From: Blautia sp.
Lineage (GTDB): Bacteria; Bacillota; Clostridia; Lachnospirales; Lachnospiraceae
NCBI GenBank assembly: GCA_017475035.1
Contig: JAFVGK010000117.1
Coordinates: 62,001-126,000 of the forward strand
DNA length: 64,000 nt
Direction: 5' to 3'
Shown: one piece after another, positions 8,569 to 16,445 of the stretch
Numbering within the stretch: the stretch's first letter is position 1
Layout of the letters: every line of letters begins with the position of its first letter
Program-made: the position numbers and the translations under genes
The notes under the pieces: model-generated
Seen by the model: only the letters and a program-made list of their open reading frames with translations
What the model was told of the DNA's origin: nothing
Databases searched by the model: none

Positions 8569-9174
8569 TTACTTCTCTGTCGGAACGACATCCTGATAGA
8601 AGAATTTATGCTCATCAAGTACGGCCTGCCATTCAATTCCCGTAATCTTCGCAATCACGATGGTAAAGTGAGAAGGAAGCTCCGGATCTCCGCTTCCGAC
8701 TCTCGTTCCCGGCATCAGGTGGCCGCAGACGGTTGTGTCCTTATTGCTTGCCGTGCAGTGGGCGTGGACATAAGGTGTGCCATCGCCTCCCATTGAGCCA
8801 AGCATGTGCCATTTATCCTCTACTGTTTCCAGATATCCGGGAATCGTCGGGTACATTCCGTCGATCACTTCATCCGCGCTTTTACCTTCCGGCAGCTTCA
8901 CGACAGTCGTGCCGATCGTGCCCTGCAGGCTCATCTCGCACTTGCCTTCCATCTTTGCGATCACGACGTTCAGTCTCGGATCAATGAAGCTCTTATTGAA
9001 TGGAAAATGCTGATAGGTGAAATCCACGCCAGCGCCGCTTCCGTCCAGGATCACGCCTGTACGGATCTGATATTTGTCACAAATCTCATAGATCGCCTGA
9101 AGGATATCCTCTCCCGGAAGCAGCCTTGCATAGTAGACATCCTCGATCTTCCCCGCCTGAACCAATCTTTCCAT
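8569..9174 (-). CDS. PPC (DUF296) domain protein, first gene of sigma-54 operon 1
   Basis: A 201-residue protein dominated by a PPC/DUF296 fold (about residues 8-150). It shows the features LLPGEDILQAIYEICDKYQI, GVILDGSGAG and HAHCTAS, the last a likely metal-binding His pair. In bacteria the domain stands alone and its biochemical role is unsettled; structures suggest a small-ligand-binding trimer. A frame extension of 14 codons is rejected because AAAGGAG sits before the ATG at 9174. As the promoter-proximal gene it may be a ligand-binding or gatekeeper protein of the pathway (inference). Confidence 0.82.
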   Translation of the reverse strand: MERLVQAGKIEDVYYARLLPGEDILQAIYEICDKYQIRTGVILDGSGAGVDFTYQHFPFNKSFIDPRLNVVIAKMEGKCEMSLQGTIGTTVVKLPEGKSADEVIDGMYPTIPGYLETVEDKWHMLGSMGGDGTPYVHAHCTASNKDTTVCGHLMPGTRVGSGDPELPSHFTIVIAKITGIEWQAVLDEHKFFYQDVVPTEK

Positions 9175-9240
9175 ATGAAGCTCCTTTCTATAAACAACAT
9201 GCCTTATTTCTTTCATTTTTATAATTCTGCTTAATTATAG

Positions 9241-9257
9241 AGCAAGCGGCATGCCAA
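9241..9257 (-). promoter_or_regulatory. Sigma-54 promoter P1
   Basis: The minus strand reads TTGGCATGCCGCTTGCT, with GG and GC separated by exactly 10 bases as RpoN requires. The predicted start is near 9230, about 55 bases before the PPC gene. An upstream segment near 9270-9282 (ATTCCGCAGAAT) resembles one at 20808-20821 near promoter P3 and could be an activator site. Confidence 0.85.
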
Positions 9258-9310
9258 ATTTTACACAAATCCGAAATTCCGCAGAATACACAGCATATTA
9301 TCATAATATC

Positions 9311-9377
9311 AGGTCGGCGATCGCTGACAGATGACATCTTCCTTTGGGCGGCTCCTGGCGCCTCCGCCATAAAAAAA
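9311..9377 (-). repeat. Structured repeat C, diverged copy
   Basis: On the minus strand this reads TATGGCGGAGGCGCCAGGAG, and further on AAGGAAGATGTCATCTGTCAGC. It aligns with the better copies at 24084-24139 and 52481-52540, which fold into a GGCGCC outer stem with an inner GGTCACC/AGGTGAC hairpin. This copy has lost much of the pairing. Confidence 0.45.
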
Positions 9378-9405
9378 CTGCCGCACAGACAAGTGTGCGG
9401 CAGTT
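9371..9405 (-). terminator. Rho-independent terminator of operon 2
   Basis: An 11-bp stem (AACTGCCGCAC / GTGCGGCAGTT) is followed on the minus strand by seven T. It lies just after the esterase stop and insulates promoter P1 from operon 2. Confidence 0.88.
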
Positions 9406-9412
9406 TCCGATA

Positions 9413-10240
9413 TCAGAAATCATAAATCTTTTTCTGCGGTTTTTGCTCGACCGGCAGCCATTCCAGGAAGCGATACAGGTTACGGTCCCAGAATGCCCAG
9501 TCGTGGGCTCCTTTGTCCAGAGCGAAATCCAACGGTGCTTCCAGCTCCTCCAGATATTTCCGGTATTTGAGATTGCCTTCCAGCAACGGATCATCTTCAC
9601 CGATCCGCATGAAGATCTTCGGAAATTCTTTGCCTGAGGCTTTTACATCCGCGGCAAGCTGATATGGATCCATACCGCTGCCGTGATAGTCCTCTTCTCT
9701 GCCGAAAATCTGCTCGAAGTAGGTGCGGCTGCTTAAAAGATACATTGAAGGATCATCCGCCTTCGGGAAGGATTCTCCAAGGAATGCCGTAGAAAGCCCT
9801 CCTACATAGCCGAAGGTATCCGGATAACGGAAAGCCGTGTAAAGCGCGCCCATTCCACCCATGGAAAGTCCCCCGATAAAGGTGTCTTCCCTGCGGTCAG
9901 AGAGCCGGAACATTGTCCGCGTAAACCGGATCAGTTCATCTCCGATGAATTTCCCGAAATAATTGTGCATTTTCTCCTGATCGCTGTAGAAGCTGTTCTC
10001 TCCCGCGGGAAGGATGACTGCCAGATTGCGGTCCTTGGCCCACTTAAACAGTCTTGTCGAAGTAATCCAGTCATACTCGCCGCCATAGATGCCATGCAGG
10101 AGATACAGGGTTTTCATCGGCTTGTCAATGCTGCGAAGTCCTTCCCCGTCCATCTCTCTCTTGTCAATCGGAATGACACACATGAGATTTACCATGCGAA
10201 GCAAAGATTCCGAAAAGAAATTGACCTTTACAATTGCCAT
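9413..10240 (-). CDS. Alpha/beta-hydrolase esterase (EstA / esterase D type)
   Basis: A 275-residue serine esterase. It has the nucleophile elbow GGLSMGGMGA, an oxyanion-region LLHGIYGGEYDW near the N-terminus and the catalytic His in GAHDWAFWDRNL near the C-terminus, as in acetyl/tributyrin esterases and S-formylglutathione hydrolase relatives. There is no signal peptide, so it is cytoplasmic. I chose the ATG at 10240 (GAGAGGAGAGG upstream) over a longer frame from 10384. It is the last gene of sigma-54 operon 2 and could release an acyl ester or lactone substrate, or act as a CoA-thioester hydrolase; this is inference. Confidence 0.85.
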   Translation of the reverse strand: MAIVKVNFFSESLLRMVNLMCVIPIDKREMDGEGLRSIDKPMKTLYLLHGIYGGEYDWITSTRLFKWAKDRNLAVILPAGENSFYSDQEKMHNYFGKFIGDELIRFTRTMFRLSDRREDTFIGGLSMGGMGALYTAFRYPDTFGYVGGLSTAFLGESFPKADDPSMYLLSSRTYFEQIFGREEDYHGSGMDPYQLAADVKASGKEFPKIFMRIGEDDPLLEGNLKYRKYLEELEAPLDFALDKGAHDWAFWDRNLYRFLEWLPVEQKPQKKIYDF

Positions 10241-10293
10241 CGTACCTCTCCTCTCATTATTCTGATGCGCCGCGTAAGAGGGTCGTATCAAAA

Positions 10294-10320
10294 CCGGCAC
10301 GGCTGTCACAGCCGTGCCGG
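10294..10320. terminator. Strong hairpin between SDR and esterase genes
   Basis: A perfect 12-bp inverted repeat (CCGGCACGGCTG / CAGCCGTGCCGG) with a 3-base loop. On the minus strand it is followed by only TTTT, so it may attenuate or process the operon mRNA rather than end it. Confidence 0.6.
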
Positions 10321-10337
10321 ATGTGGTCGACCCAATC

Positions 10338-10393
10338 TCATGCAAAAATGAGCGGGCTCCTTTTTGCATGACCTTTTGTCGCACGAATCATAA
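10338..10393. repeat. Dispersed repeat F, copy 1
   Basis: A hairpin CATGCAAAAA / TTTTTGCATG followed by ACCTTTTGTCGC and GAATCATAAA. Related copies lie at 24240-24297 and 29383-29438. Confidence 0.6.
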
Positions 10394-10396
10394 ATA

Positions 10397-11236
10397 TTAC
10401 AGATAGCAGCCGCAGTCTACGCCGAGAACTTCGCCATTGATGCAGCGGGACATGTCAGATGCAAGGAAGAGAACCGCATAGGCCTGGTCGATCTCCCACG
10501 GATGCACGGTACGTACAGTGCGGGCATTACGAATGTCATTCATATAGCCCATCTCAACGGTCTTCGGGCCGCCGTCATCATGCGCATAAGCTGTCGGGCT
10601 GGGGGTATGTCCCGGAGCAACAGCGTTGCAGCGGATTCCGGTACCTGTGCAGCGGATTGCCACGTTCTTTGTCAGGGTATTCAAGCCACCCTTTGTTGCG
10701 CAGTAAGCCGCGCCGCACATCGGACGGACGCCATTGATAGAGGAGATATTGATGATGTTGCCTTCATCCTTGGTCAGGAAATACTTCACTGCTTCTCTGC
10801 ACAGGTAAAGCGGTCCCTTCATATTGGTGTCAACGACCTGATCGATCGTGGCATCATCAACCGCGTCAATCGTGATCAGCTCGCCCTTTCCGGCGTTATT
10901 GATCAGGACGTCAATATTTCCGTAAGCTTCCAGCGCTTTTTCGAAAACCATCTTGCAGTCTTCGGGCTTGGAAGAATCCGCTGCGCAGCCCGTGATCTCT
11001 CCGCCGGTCTTCTCACGGATATCCTTGATGGCTTCCATCAGGCGCTCCTCACCTCTTGCGGTAACAAAAACCTTTGCTCCCTGCTCTACCATTACCTGGG
11101 CGAACATCTTGCCCATGCCATAGCTTGCGCCGGTAACAATAACAACCTTGCCTGCCATCATCTTGTTGAAATCCGTGATGCGGAAGCTCTCGCTGAAACG
11201 GGATCTTGCTGCTTCATCAAAAGTATGCTGTGCCAT
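10397..11236 (-). CDS. Short-chain dehydrogenase/reductase (SDR) 1
   Basis: A 279-residue classical SDR: cofactor motif TGASYGMG (near residue 34), structural NNAG, active-site Ser in NISSING and YCATK (Y-x3-K). A roughly 28-residue N-terminal extension precedes the Rossmann fold. Such enzymes oxidise or reduce a hydroxyl/keto pair with NAD(P). GAGGAGG precedes the ATG. Repeat E lies immediately upstream, between this gene and the permease. It probably acts on a hydroxyacyl intermediate of the pathway. Confidence 0.9.
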   Translation of the reverse strand: MAQHTFDEAARSRFSESFRITDFNKMMAGKVVIVTGASYGMGKMFAQVMVEQGAKVFVTARGEERLMEAIKDIREKTGGEITGCAADSSKPEDCKMVFEKALEAYGNIDVLINNAGKGELITIDAVDDATIDQVVDTNMKGPLYLCREAVKYFLTKDEGNIINISSINGVRPMCGAAYCATKGGLNTLTKNVAIRCTGTGIRCNAVAPGHTPSPTAYAHDDGGPKTVEMGYMNDIRNARTVRTVHPWEIDQAYAVLFLASDMSRCINGEVLGVDCGCYL

Positions 11237-11240
11237 GATT

Positions 11241-11345
11241 TATCCTCCTCTTAACATGAAGTTTTGTACGTTGACTCATTGTCTTCGGGTGACTATTCTA
11301 CTGCTTGTCGCGCTTCGCGCTCCGGGACAGGTCTCCTTTATGAAT
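11241..11345. repeat. Dispersed repeat E, copy 3
   Basis: It carries GAAGTTTTGTACGTTGACTC and TGACTATT like copy 1, but its distal hairpin is a different sequence (CGCGCTTCGCGC). It ends beside the SDR ribosome site. Confidence 0.6.
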
Positions 11346-11412
11346 GAAAATATATAAAGTACGGTTTCAAAAATCGACTCGCAGCAAAGCTGCTCTTACA
11401 AAGAAACATTAA

Positions 11413-12732
11413 TCAGATACCCATTGTTACGCAGACGATCGTCGCAACTACTGTCACGATAAACGGAATCACAACGGAGGTTGCGAAGGAATGACGATAC
11501 GCATTCTTATGATTCAGACCGAGCAGATCATAGACCAGGAACAGGCCGGAAGAATGCGGAAGGGTGTCAAGAGACCCGGAAGCGATGGCAACCAGTCTGT
11601 GGAGAACGGGGAGGTTTGCGCCGGAGGCGATGAAGGTCGGAGCCATCGTCTCGTACATGATTCTCTGTCCGGAAGAAGAACCACCGGCAATTGCGCAAAC
11701 GATACAGGTAACAACAACGGCAAGAACAAGCGGATTCATCTTCAGGCCAAGAGCCCAGTCGATGATTCTCTGGTAAGCCGGAGCTGCTTTCACGACAGCG
11801 CCGAAACCAAGGATAGCCGCGATACCGCCGATAGAAAGCACACCGCCGGTCATACCATCTGTGAAAAGCTTGATCCAGTTGACTTTGCCAAAGAAACGGT
11901 CATAATTCAGAACGACAGTCATCAGAGAACCGATCAGCATAGCGACAACAGCGATAAAGGTAGCGTTTACGCCGCGCTTGGAACCGATAATGATGATCGC
12001 GATCAGGCAGATGATGGTAAGGAAGCCTTTCCAGGCTGCCGGAAGCTCATCCGGGTTGACTTCGTAGTTTTTCGGATCCACATTTGACGGATAGCTCCAA
12101 TGCTCGTCTCTCTGACGGGCCTTTTTGGATGCCCACTCGCCATAGAGCGCGCACATGATAAACATAGCAGCGCCGCAGATAATACCCATCAAGGGAGCCG
12201 CATTCAGGCTTGTTCCAAGATATTCCGTCGCAACCAGGTTGGAAAGCTGGGGAGATCCGGGAAGGCAGGTCATGGAAAAAGTGGAAGAACCTGCGGAGAA
12301 ACAAACAACAGTCAGATGTCTCGGAAGATCCGCCTTCTTCAGCATGGTGTAGAGGATCGGAGCTGCCGCGTAAATAACAACGAAGAGGCTGATGCCGCCA
12401 TAGGTCAGGATACCGACGATAACGATACCGACCAGGACAACGTGCTTTGTGCCAAACCATTCCGTAAACTTGTTTCCGATTGCGGTAGCTGCTCCGGAAA
12501 CATCCATCAGCTTCGCATAAAAAGCGGAAGTGACAAACAGTACCATGTAACTGGTAAATGCGCTGACATAGCCGGGTACGAAGTTACCCGTGACCGTATC
12601 CCAGACATTCATACCATTGAACAAGATAACAATCAGTGCGCCGAAAGCAGCCAGCGGAAGAGCTCCAAGCCCTTTATACGCAAACAGCATAAGGAAAATG
12701 ATCGCTAATATTAATCCGATTACTCCTAACAT
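11413..12732 (-). CDS. GntP-family organic acid permease (copy 2)
   Basis: A 439-residue polytopic protein, the same length as the permease at 2587-3906 and alignable with it from the first helix (LIFLMLFAYKGL-like) to the C-terminal HSSGLFLVYDLLGLNHKNAYRH. Clear divergence suggests a different substrate or affinity rather than a recent duplication. GAAAGGA precedes the ATG. It lies between the two SDR genes in sigma-54 operon 2, so it should be made only when the activator fires. Confidence 0.88.
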   Translation of the reverse strand: MLGVIGLILAIIFLMLFAYKGLGALPLAAFGALIVILFNGMNVWDTVTGNFVPGYVSAFTSYMVLFVTSAFYAKLMDVSGAATAIGNKFTEWFGTKHVVLVGIVIVGILTYGGISLFVVIYAAAPILYTMLKKADLPRHLTVVCFSAGSSTFSMTCLPGSPQLSNLVATEYLGTSLNAAPLMGIICGAAMFIMCALYGEWASKKARQRDEHWSYPSNVDPKNYEVNPDELPAAWKGFLTIICLIAIIIIGSKRGVNATFIAVVAMLIGSLMTVVLNYDRFFGKVNWIKLFTDGMTGGVLSIGGIAAILGFGAVVKAAPAYQRIIDWALGLKMNPLVLAVVVTCIVCAIAGGSSSGQRIMYETMAPTFIASGANLPVLHRLVAIASGSLDTLPHSSGLFLVYDLLGLNHKNAYRHSFATSVVIPFIVTVVATIVCVTMGI

Positions 12733-12768
12733 GACTCTGTTCCTTTCTAAATATGCATATTTAATTTA

Positions 12769-13560
12769 TTATCTTCTTTGCTGCCATGCTGTGTCATTGT
12801 CCTGAGCCAGGAACTTGCCGCCTGAGCATTCCAGTACAACGCCGTCAACATAGGATGACATCTCCGATGTCAGAAACAGGGCGACGTTTGCAACTTCCTC
12901 GGGCTCGCCCGGACGATGCAGGGCAAAATTCTTTGCCACCTGGCGCACGGCCTCGGCATCTCTCCCGGCTGCAGCCTGCATAGCCGTGTTGATGGTTCCC
13001 GGAGCCACGGCATTAACCCTGATACCAAAAGGTGCCAGTTCGGAAGCCGCCATACGTGTCAGACCGTTAATTCCGTATTTGCTGGTGCAATATGCACTTC
13101 TGTACATAGGCGGCATCAATCCTCCAAAGGAAGCAACGTTGAGGATATTTCCCCCTCCCTGCTCCTTCATGATCCGCCCTGCTGCCTGTATTCCGACAAA
13201 ATACGAATTCAGGTTTGTCCTCATGACGAAATTCCAGGTATCCAGATCCAGTTCCAGAATGGACTTCACGATCGTAGTCGCCGTGTTGTTCACCCAGATG
13301 TCGATCCTGCCAAGATCGCGCTTTACATGCTCCGCAAATGCGTAAAGTCTGTCTGCCTCGCTGACATCCACGCTTTCCGTATACAGCTCGCCAAGTCCTT
13401 CCGCCCTGAATTCCTCAGCTGCCTTGTCCAGCTTCGCCTGTGAGCGGGAGCAGATCGCTACCTTGCAGCCCTCCTGCGCGTAAGCTTTAGCCATCGCAAA
13501 ACCGATTCCTTCCGAACCTCCTGTGATCGCTACCACCTTTCCTTGCAGCTTTAGATCCAT
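12769..13560 (-). CDS. Short-chain dehydrogenase/reductase (SDR) 2
   Basis: A 263-residue classical SDR with TGGSEGIG (residues 14-21), NVASFGG with the active-site Ser, and YCTSK (Y-x3-K). The usual NNAG is changed to NNTA. The C-terminus ends in a VLECSGGKFL-like FabG/HSDH tail plus a short polar extension. GAAAGGGGG precedes the ATG. Together with SDR 1 it gives the operon two separate alcohol/ketone steps or two stereochemistries. Confidence 0.9.
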   Translation of the reverse strand: MDLKLQGKVVAITGGSEGIGFAMAKAYAQEGCKVAICSRSQAKLDKAAEEFRAEGLGELYTESVDVSEADRLYAFAEHVKRDLGRIDIWVNNTATTIVKSILELDLDTWNFVMRTNLNSYFVGIQAAGRIMKEQGGGNILNVASFGGLMPPMYRSAYCTSKYGINGLTRMAASELAPFGIRVNAVAPGTINTAMQAAAGRDAEAVRQVAKNFALHRPGEPEEVANVALFLTSEMSSYVDGVVLECSGGKFLAQDNDTAWQQRR

Positions 13561-13593
13561 GTTGTGATTCCCCCTTTCTTTTTTTTATTTAAG

Positions 13594-13655
13594 ATGATGA
13601 CTGCATCGACAAAAGCCTGATTCTACGGATCGCTTCGCAGCGGAGCTGGCCGCGC
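13594..13655 (+). repeat. Dispersed repeat D, copy 2
   Basis: Nearly the same as copy 1 at 4878-4937, in the same orientation, located between the CoA-transferase stop and the SDR 2 start. Confidence 0.75.
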
Positions 13656-13764
13656 GATCCCGAATCATATGATATATGTACCGCTTCCGCCGGCCCCGGG
13701 CACTTGCTGACCGGGAACGGCAAAACTGAAAATTTATGTAATACCGTATAAAGCAGCGCGCAGA

Positions 13765-14994
13765 TTATTTTCTTGACTTCGCGTAGATCGCTTCCTGCGC
13801 CTGAGCCACTTTTTCCATTACCGGATCAAACATCTGGTGCAGGGTATCCGTATCACACACCTCGCTGAGTACGTCAAAGGTATCCGCTCCAAGAGCCGCG
13901 GTCGCGTATTCGGTCTCTCTCTCCAGGTCACTCATGTGAATCGGGTTGCCCGGCACACGGAAGGAGACGCCGTTCGGATAGACTGCGTTGACAATTGTCT
14001 GGCGATATGCAACCTGAGGATGATTTGCGACAGCCTCGAAATCATTGATTTTTCCGTAAACACAGTTTCCCTTGAAGAGCATCTCCGCTACTTCTTCGCT
14101 CGTATACTGTGCGAATACCCGGTTGACTTCCGCGTCAATCGCTTTGTAATCCGCGGCGCGCTGTGTCATCGTCGCCCAGTTTTCATTGGCATACCACTGC
14201 GGCTGATCCAATGCTTCACAGAAGGTTTTCCACTGTGCATCCGTACCTACCGTGATCATAAGGGATTTTCCGTCCTTGCACTTATATGCGCCGATCGGTG
14301 CGGAAGACGCATAGCTGTTTCCCATCGGCTTCGGCACCTTTCCTGTTTTCAGGTAGGAGCTGAACTGATTCTCCAGACAGAAGATCAGGGAATCCATCAT
14401 GGATACGTCGATCCTGCGTCCGTGACCTGTCTTCTGTGCTTCAATAATGCCCATCAGCGTTCCGATACAGGCCATCAGTCCGCCTGAATAATCCGCGATG
14501 GAACCGCCGCTCTTGACGGGTTCCCCGCCTTCCGGGCCGGTGATGCTCATCATGCCTGACTCCGCCTGAACCGTCTGGTCAAATGCAGCATGTCCGGCAT
14601 AGGGTCCGTCCTGTCCGTAGCCGGAAATAGAGGTAAAGACAATCCTGGGATTAATCGCTTTGAGTACGTCATAATCAATCCCAAACTTCTTCATCGTACC
14701 TGGCTTGTAATTTTCAATGACCGCATCTGCTGTCTTTACCAGTTCCAGGAAAAGTTTTTTATGCTCTTCGTCCTTCATATTCAGGACAATGCTCTTCTTT
14801 CCTCTGTTCCTGGTAGCAAAGTGGCTGCTCACGTCATTTTCGATGATGTTCCCATAGCGGGTATTATCACCGATGGGCGGATTTTCAATTTTAATGACTT
14901 CAGCGCCAAAATCGCTCAGCAGAAGCGTACACATAGGGCCAGACATGAACTGGCTGAAATCCAGAATACGAAAACCTTCCAATGGCTTGCTCAT
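13765..14994 (-). CDS. CaiB/BaiF family III CoA-transferase 1
   Basis: A 409-residue CoA-transferase with the family opening LEGFRILDFSQFMSGPMCT, DFGAEVIKIE, and a catalytic Asp in MMDSLIF. These enzymes swap CoA between acids through an aspartyl anhydride, so they can activate a carboxylic acid without ATP. Relatives act on carnitine, bile acids, oxalate, benzylsuccinate and others. AAAGGAG precedes the ATG at 14994, about 70 bases below sigma-54 promoter P2. As first gene of the operon it probably activates the imported acid. Confidence 0.92.
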   Translation of the reverse strand: MSKPLEGFRILDFSQFMSGPMCTLLLSDFGAEVIKIENPPIGDNTRYGNIIENDVSSHFATRNRGKKSIVLNMKDEEHKKLFLELVKTADAVIENYKPGTMKKFGIDYDVLKAINPRIVFTSISGYGQDGPYAGHAAFDQTVQAESGMMSITGPEGGEPVKSGGSIADYSGGLMACIGTLMGIIEAQKTGHGRRIDVSMMDSLIFCLENQFSSYLKTGKVPKPMGNSYASSAPIGAYKCKDGKSLMITVGTDAQWKTFCEALDQPQWYANENWATMTQRAADYKAIDAEVNRVFAQYTSEEVAEMLFKGNCVYGKINDFEAVANHPQVAYRQTIVNAVYPNGVSFRVPGNPIHMSDLERETEYATAALGADTFDVLSEVCDTDTLHQMFDPVMEKVAQAQEAIYAKSRK

Positions 14995-15074
14995 GACTCT
15001 TCTCCTTTATTTAACATATTTTCTTTTTGCGAAACTTCAGAAAACTGTTTCTCAACACTTCTGACTAAATAAAG

Positions 15075-15091
15075 AGCAAGACTCATGCCAA
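15075..15091 (-). promoter_or_regulatory. Sigma-54 promoter P2
   Basis: The minus strand reads TTGGCATGAGTCTTGCT, with GG-N10-GC spacing. The predicted start is near 15063, upstream of CoA-transferase 1. Confidence 0.88.
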
Positions 15092-15157
15092 CTTTATATG
15101 AAAAGAATATTATTTTCTCTGTTTCTTAATGATATGCGCTCAGATCCCGGCTTCCCC

Positions 15158-15206
15158 CCTCCTTCCAAAACAAAATTCTGTACGTTGACCCACTGCCTTC
15201 AGTCGG
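15158..15206. repeat. Dispersed repeat E, partial copy
   Basis: Contains CCAAAACAAAATTCTGTACGTTGAC (diverged) and then departs from the other copies. A GGAAGGAGGGGGG on the minus strand follows, but no gene start does. Confidence 0.5.
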
Positions 15207-15276
15207 AAAAATCCGGTCCGTGGTATTTCTGTGCCATGAATCACAAACCGTACGGCACAATCTGCATATGACACAG

Positions 15277-15324
15277 AAAAGGCACATGAAAGCTGTCACA
15301 GTCTGATCGTTTCATGTGCCTTTT
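15277..15324 (-). terminator. Bidirectional hairpin terminator
   Basis: A perfect 15-bp stem AAAAGGCACATGAAA / TTTCATGTGCCTTTT with an 18-base loop, just after the CoA-transferase 2 stop. Confidence 0.8.
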
Positions 15325-15331
15325 CTATATT

Positions 15332-16444
15332 TTATAGAAGTGAATCCGCCGTTGTCCATTGACACGGCGTTTTTCGATGGAATTTCTCCCCATCCATCAT
15401 GATGGGATTGTCCGGTACCAGGTAAGGTTCTCCATTCCCGTCCATAGCTTCCAGCCACATCCGGCGCGCTCTTGGCTGCGGATGTGAAGCTACGGCAGCA
15501 AAATCATTAATGCAGCCGTATATACAGCTGCGCTGCTGTAAACGATCGATCAGTTCTTCCCTGGAATAACGGGAAAACGCCTGCTGCACTTCCCTGGTCA
15601 GGATCTCGTTGTTTGCCAGCCGCCGGGAGACATTGCAGAACTCCTCCCGTTCGAGCCAGTCCTCCCGTTCAACTGCTTCTGCAAACGCTGCCCACTGGGT
15701 CTCAGTGGCAACGGAAATCATGATCTCCTTTCCGTCGCCGCAGCGGAAATTTCCCACCGGCGCTGACAGGGCATAGTGATTTCCCCTGGGTCGGGGTATG
15801 ATCCCTGATTTCAGATACAGACTGAACTGATTTTCCATCCCGAAAAGAACCGCGTCCATGAGGGATACGTCATAAATCTGCCCGGTGCCATGAGCCAGGC
15901 GGTCAGCCAGACCCATCAAGGTCGCGATACAGGCAGTCATTCCTCCTTCAAATGTGGCAATATCTCCCCCACAGCGTACCGGTTCTCCGCCTTCCGCCCC
16001 TGTCGTGGAAACGAAACCGGACTCTGCCTGAATCGTCGCCTCGCTCCATAAATGCTCCGCGTAAGGACCTGACGTTCCATATCCTGTCACCTGTGTATAG
16101 ACCAGTCCCGGACAGAGTTCCTTCATCTCTTCCGCACCCAATCCCCTGGCTTTCATTTCGCCCGGCAGGCTGCCGTCCACAACGGCATCTGCGGATTTTA
16201 TCAGTTTGCGATAAAGTTCCCTCTGTGCCGCATCGTCCAGATCCAGGCACACTTTTTTCTTTCCTCTGTCACAGATCCTCTCAAACGGCACCTTGTGATC
16301 AGGAAGTGTTTCCTCTGAGTCATTATGTGCCATCTGTGACACACAGATCACCTCTGCGCCAAAATCCGAAAGAATCAGTGTACACATTCCGGCTGCCTCG
16401 GAAGATCCCACCTCAATAATTCTTATCTGATCCAGCGGTGCCAT
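15332..16444 (-). CDS. CaiB/BaiF family III CoA-transferase 2
   Basis: A 370-residue paralogue of CoA-transferase 1: LDQIRIIEVGSSEAAGMCT at the start, DFGAEVICVSQ, and the Asp nucleophile in LMDAVLFGMENQF. It is about 40 residues shorter, mainly at the C-terminus. The start is one base after the amidohydrolase stop, so the two genes are coupled. Family III enzymes can form complexes of unlike subunits, so a heteromer with CoA-transferase 1 is possible, or each may use a different acid. Confidence 0.9.
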   Translation of the reverse strand: MAPLDQIRIIEVGSSEAAGMCTLILSDFGAEVICVSQMAHNDSEETLPDHKVPFERICDRGKKKVCLDLDDAAQRELYRKLIKSADAVVDGSLPGEMKARGLGAEEMKELCPGLVYTQVTGYGTSGPYAEHLWSEATIQAESGFVSTTGAEGGEPVRCGGDIATFEGGMTACIATLMGLADRLAHGTGQIYDVSLMDAVLFGMENQFSLYLKSGIIPRPRGNHYALSAPVGNFRCGDGKEIMISVATETQWAAFAEAVEREDWLEREEFCNVSRRLANNEILTREVQQAFSRYSREELIDRLQQRSCIYGCINDFAAVASHPQPRARRMWLEAMDGNGEPYLVPDNPIMMDGEKFHRKTPCQWTTADSLL

Positions 16445-16445
16445 C

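Larger units (their letters stand above)
14995..15331. other. Intergenic control region of operon 2
   Basis: The 337 bases hold sigma-54 promoter P2, a partial repeat E (15158-15206), a pair of inverted TGTGCC/GGCACA motifs at 15230-15259 and the terminator of the next operon (15277-15324). The inverted motifs lie about 140-170 bases upstream of P2, a normal distance for an enhancer-binding protein. Confidence 0.6.
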
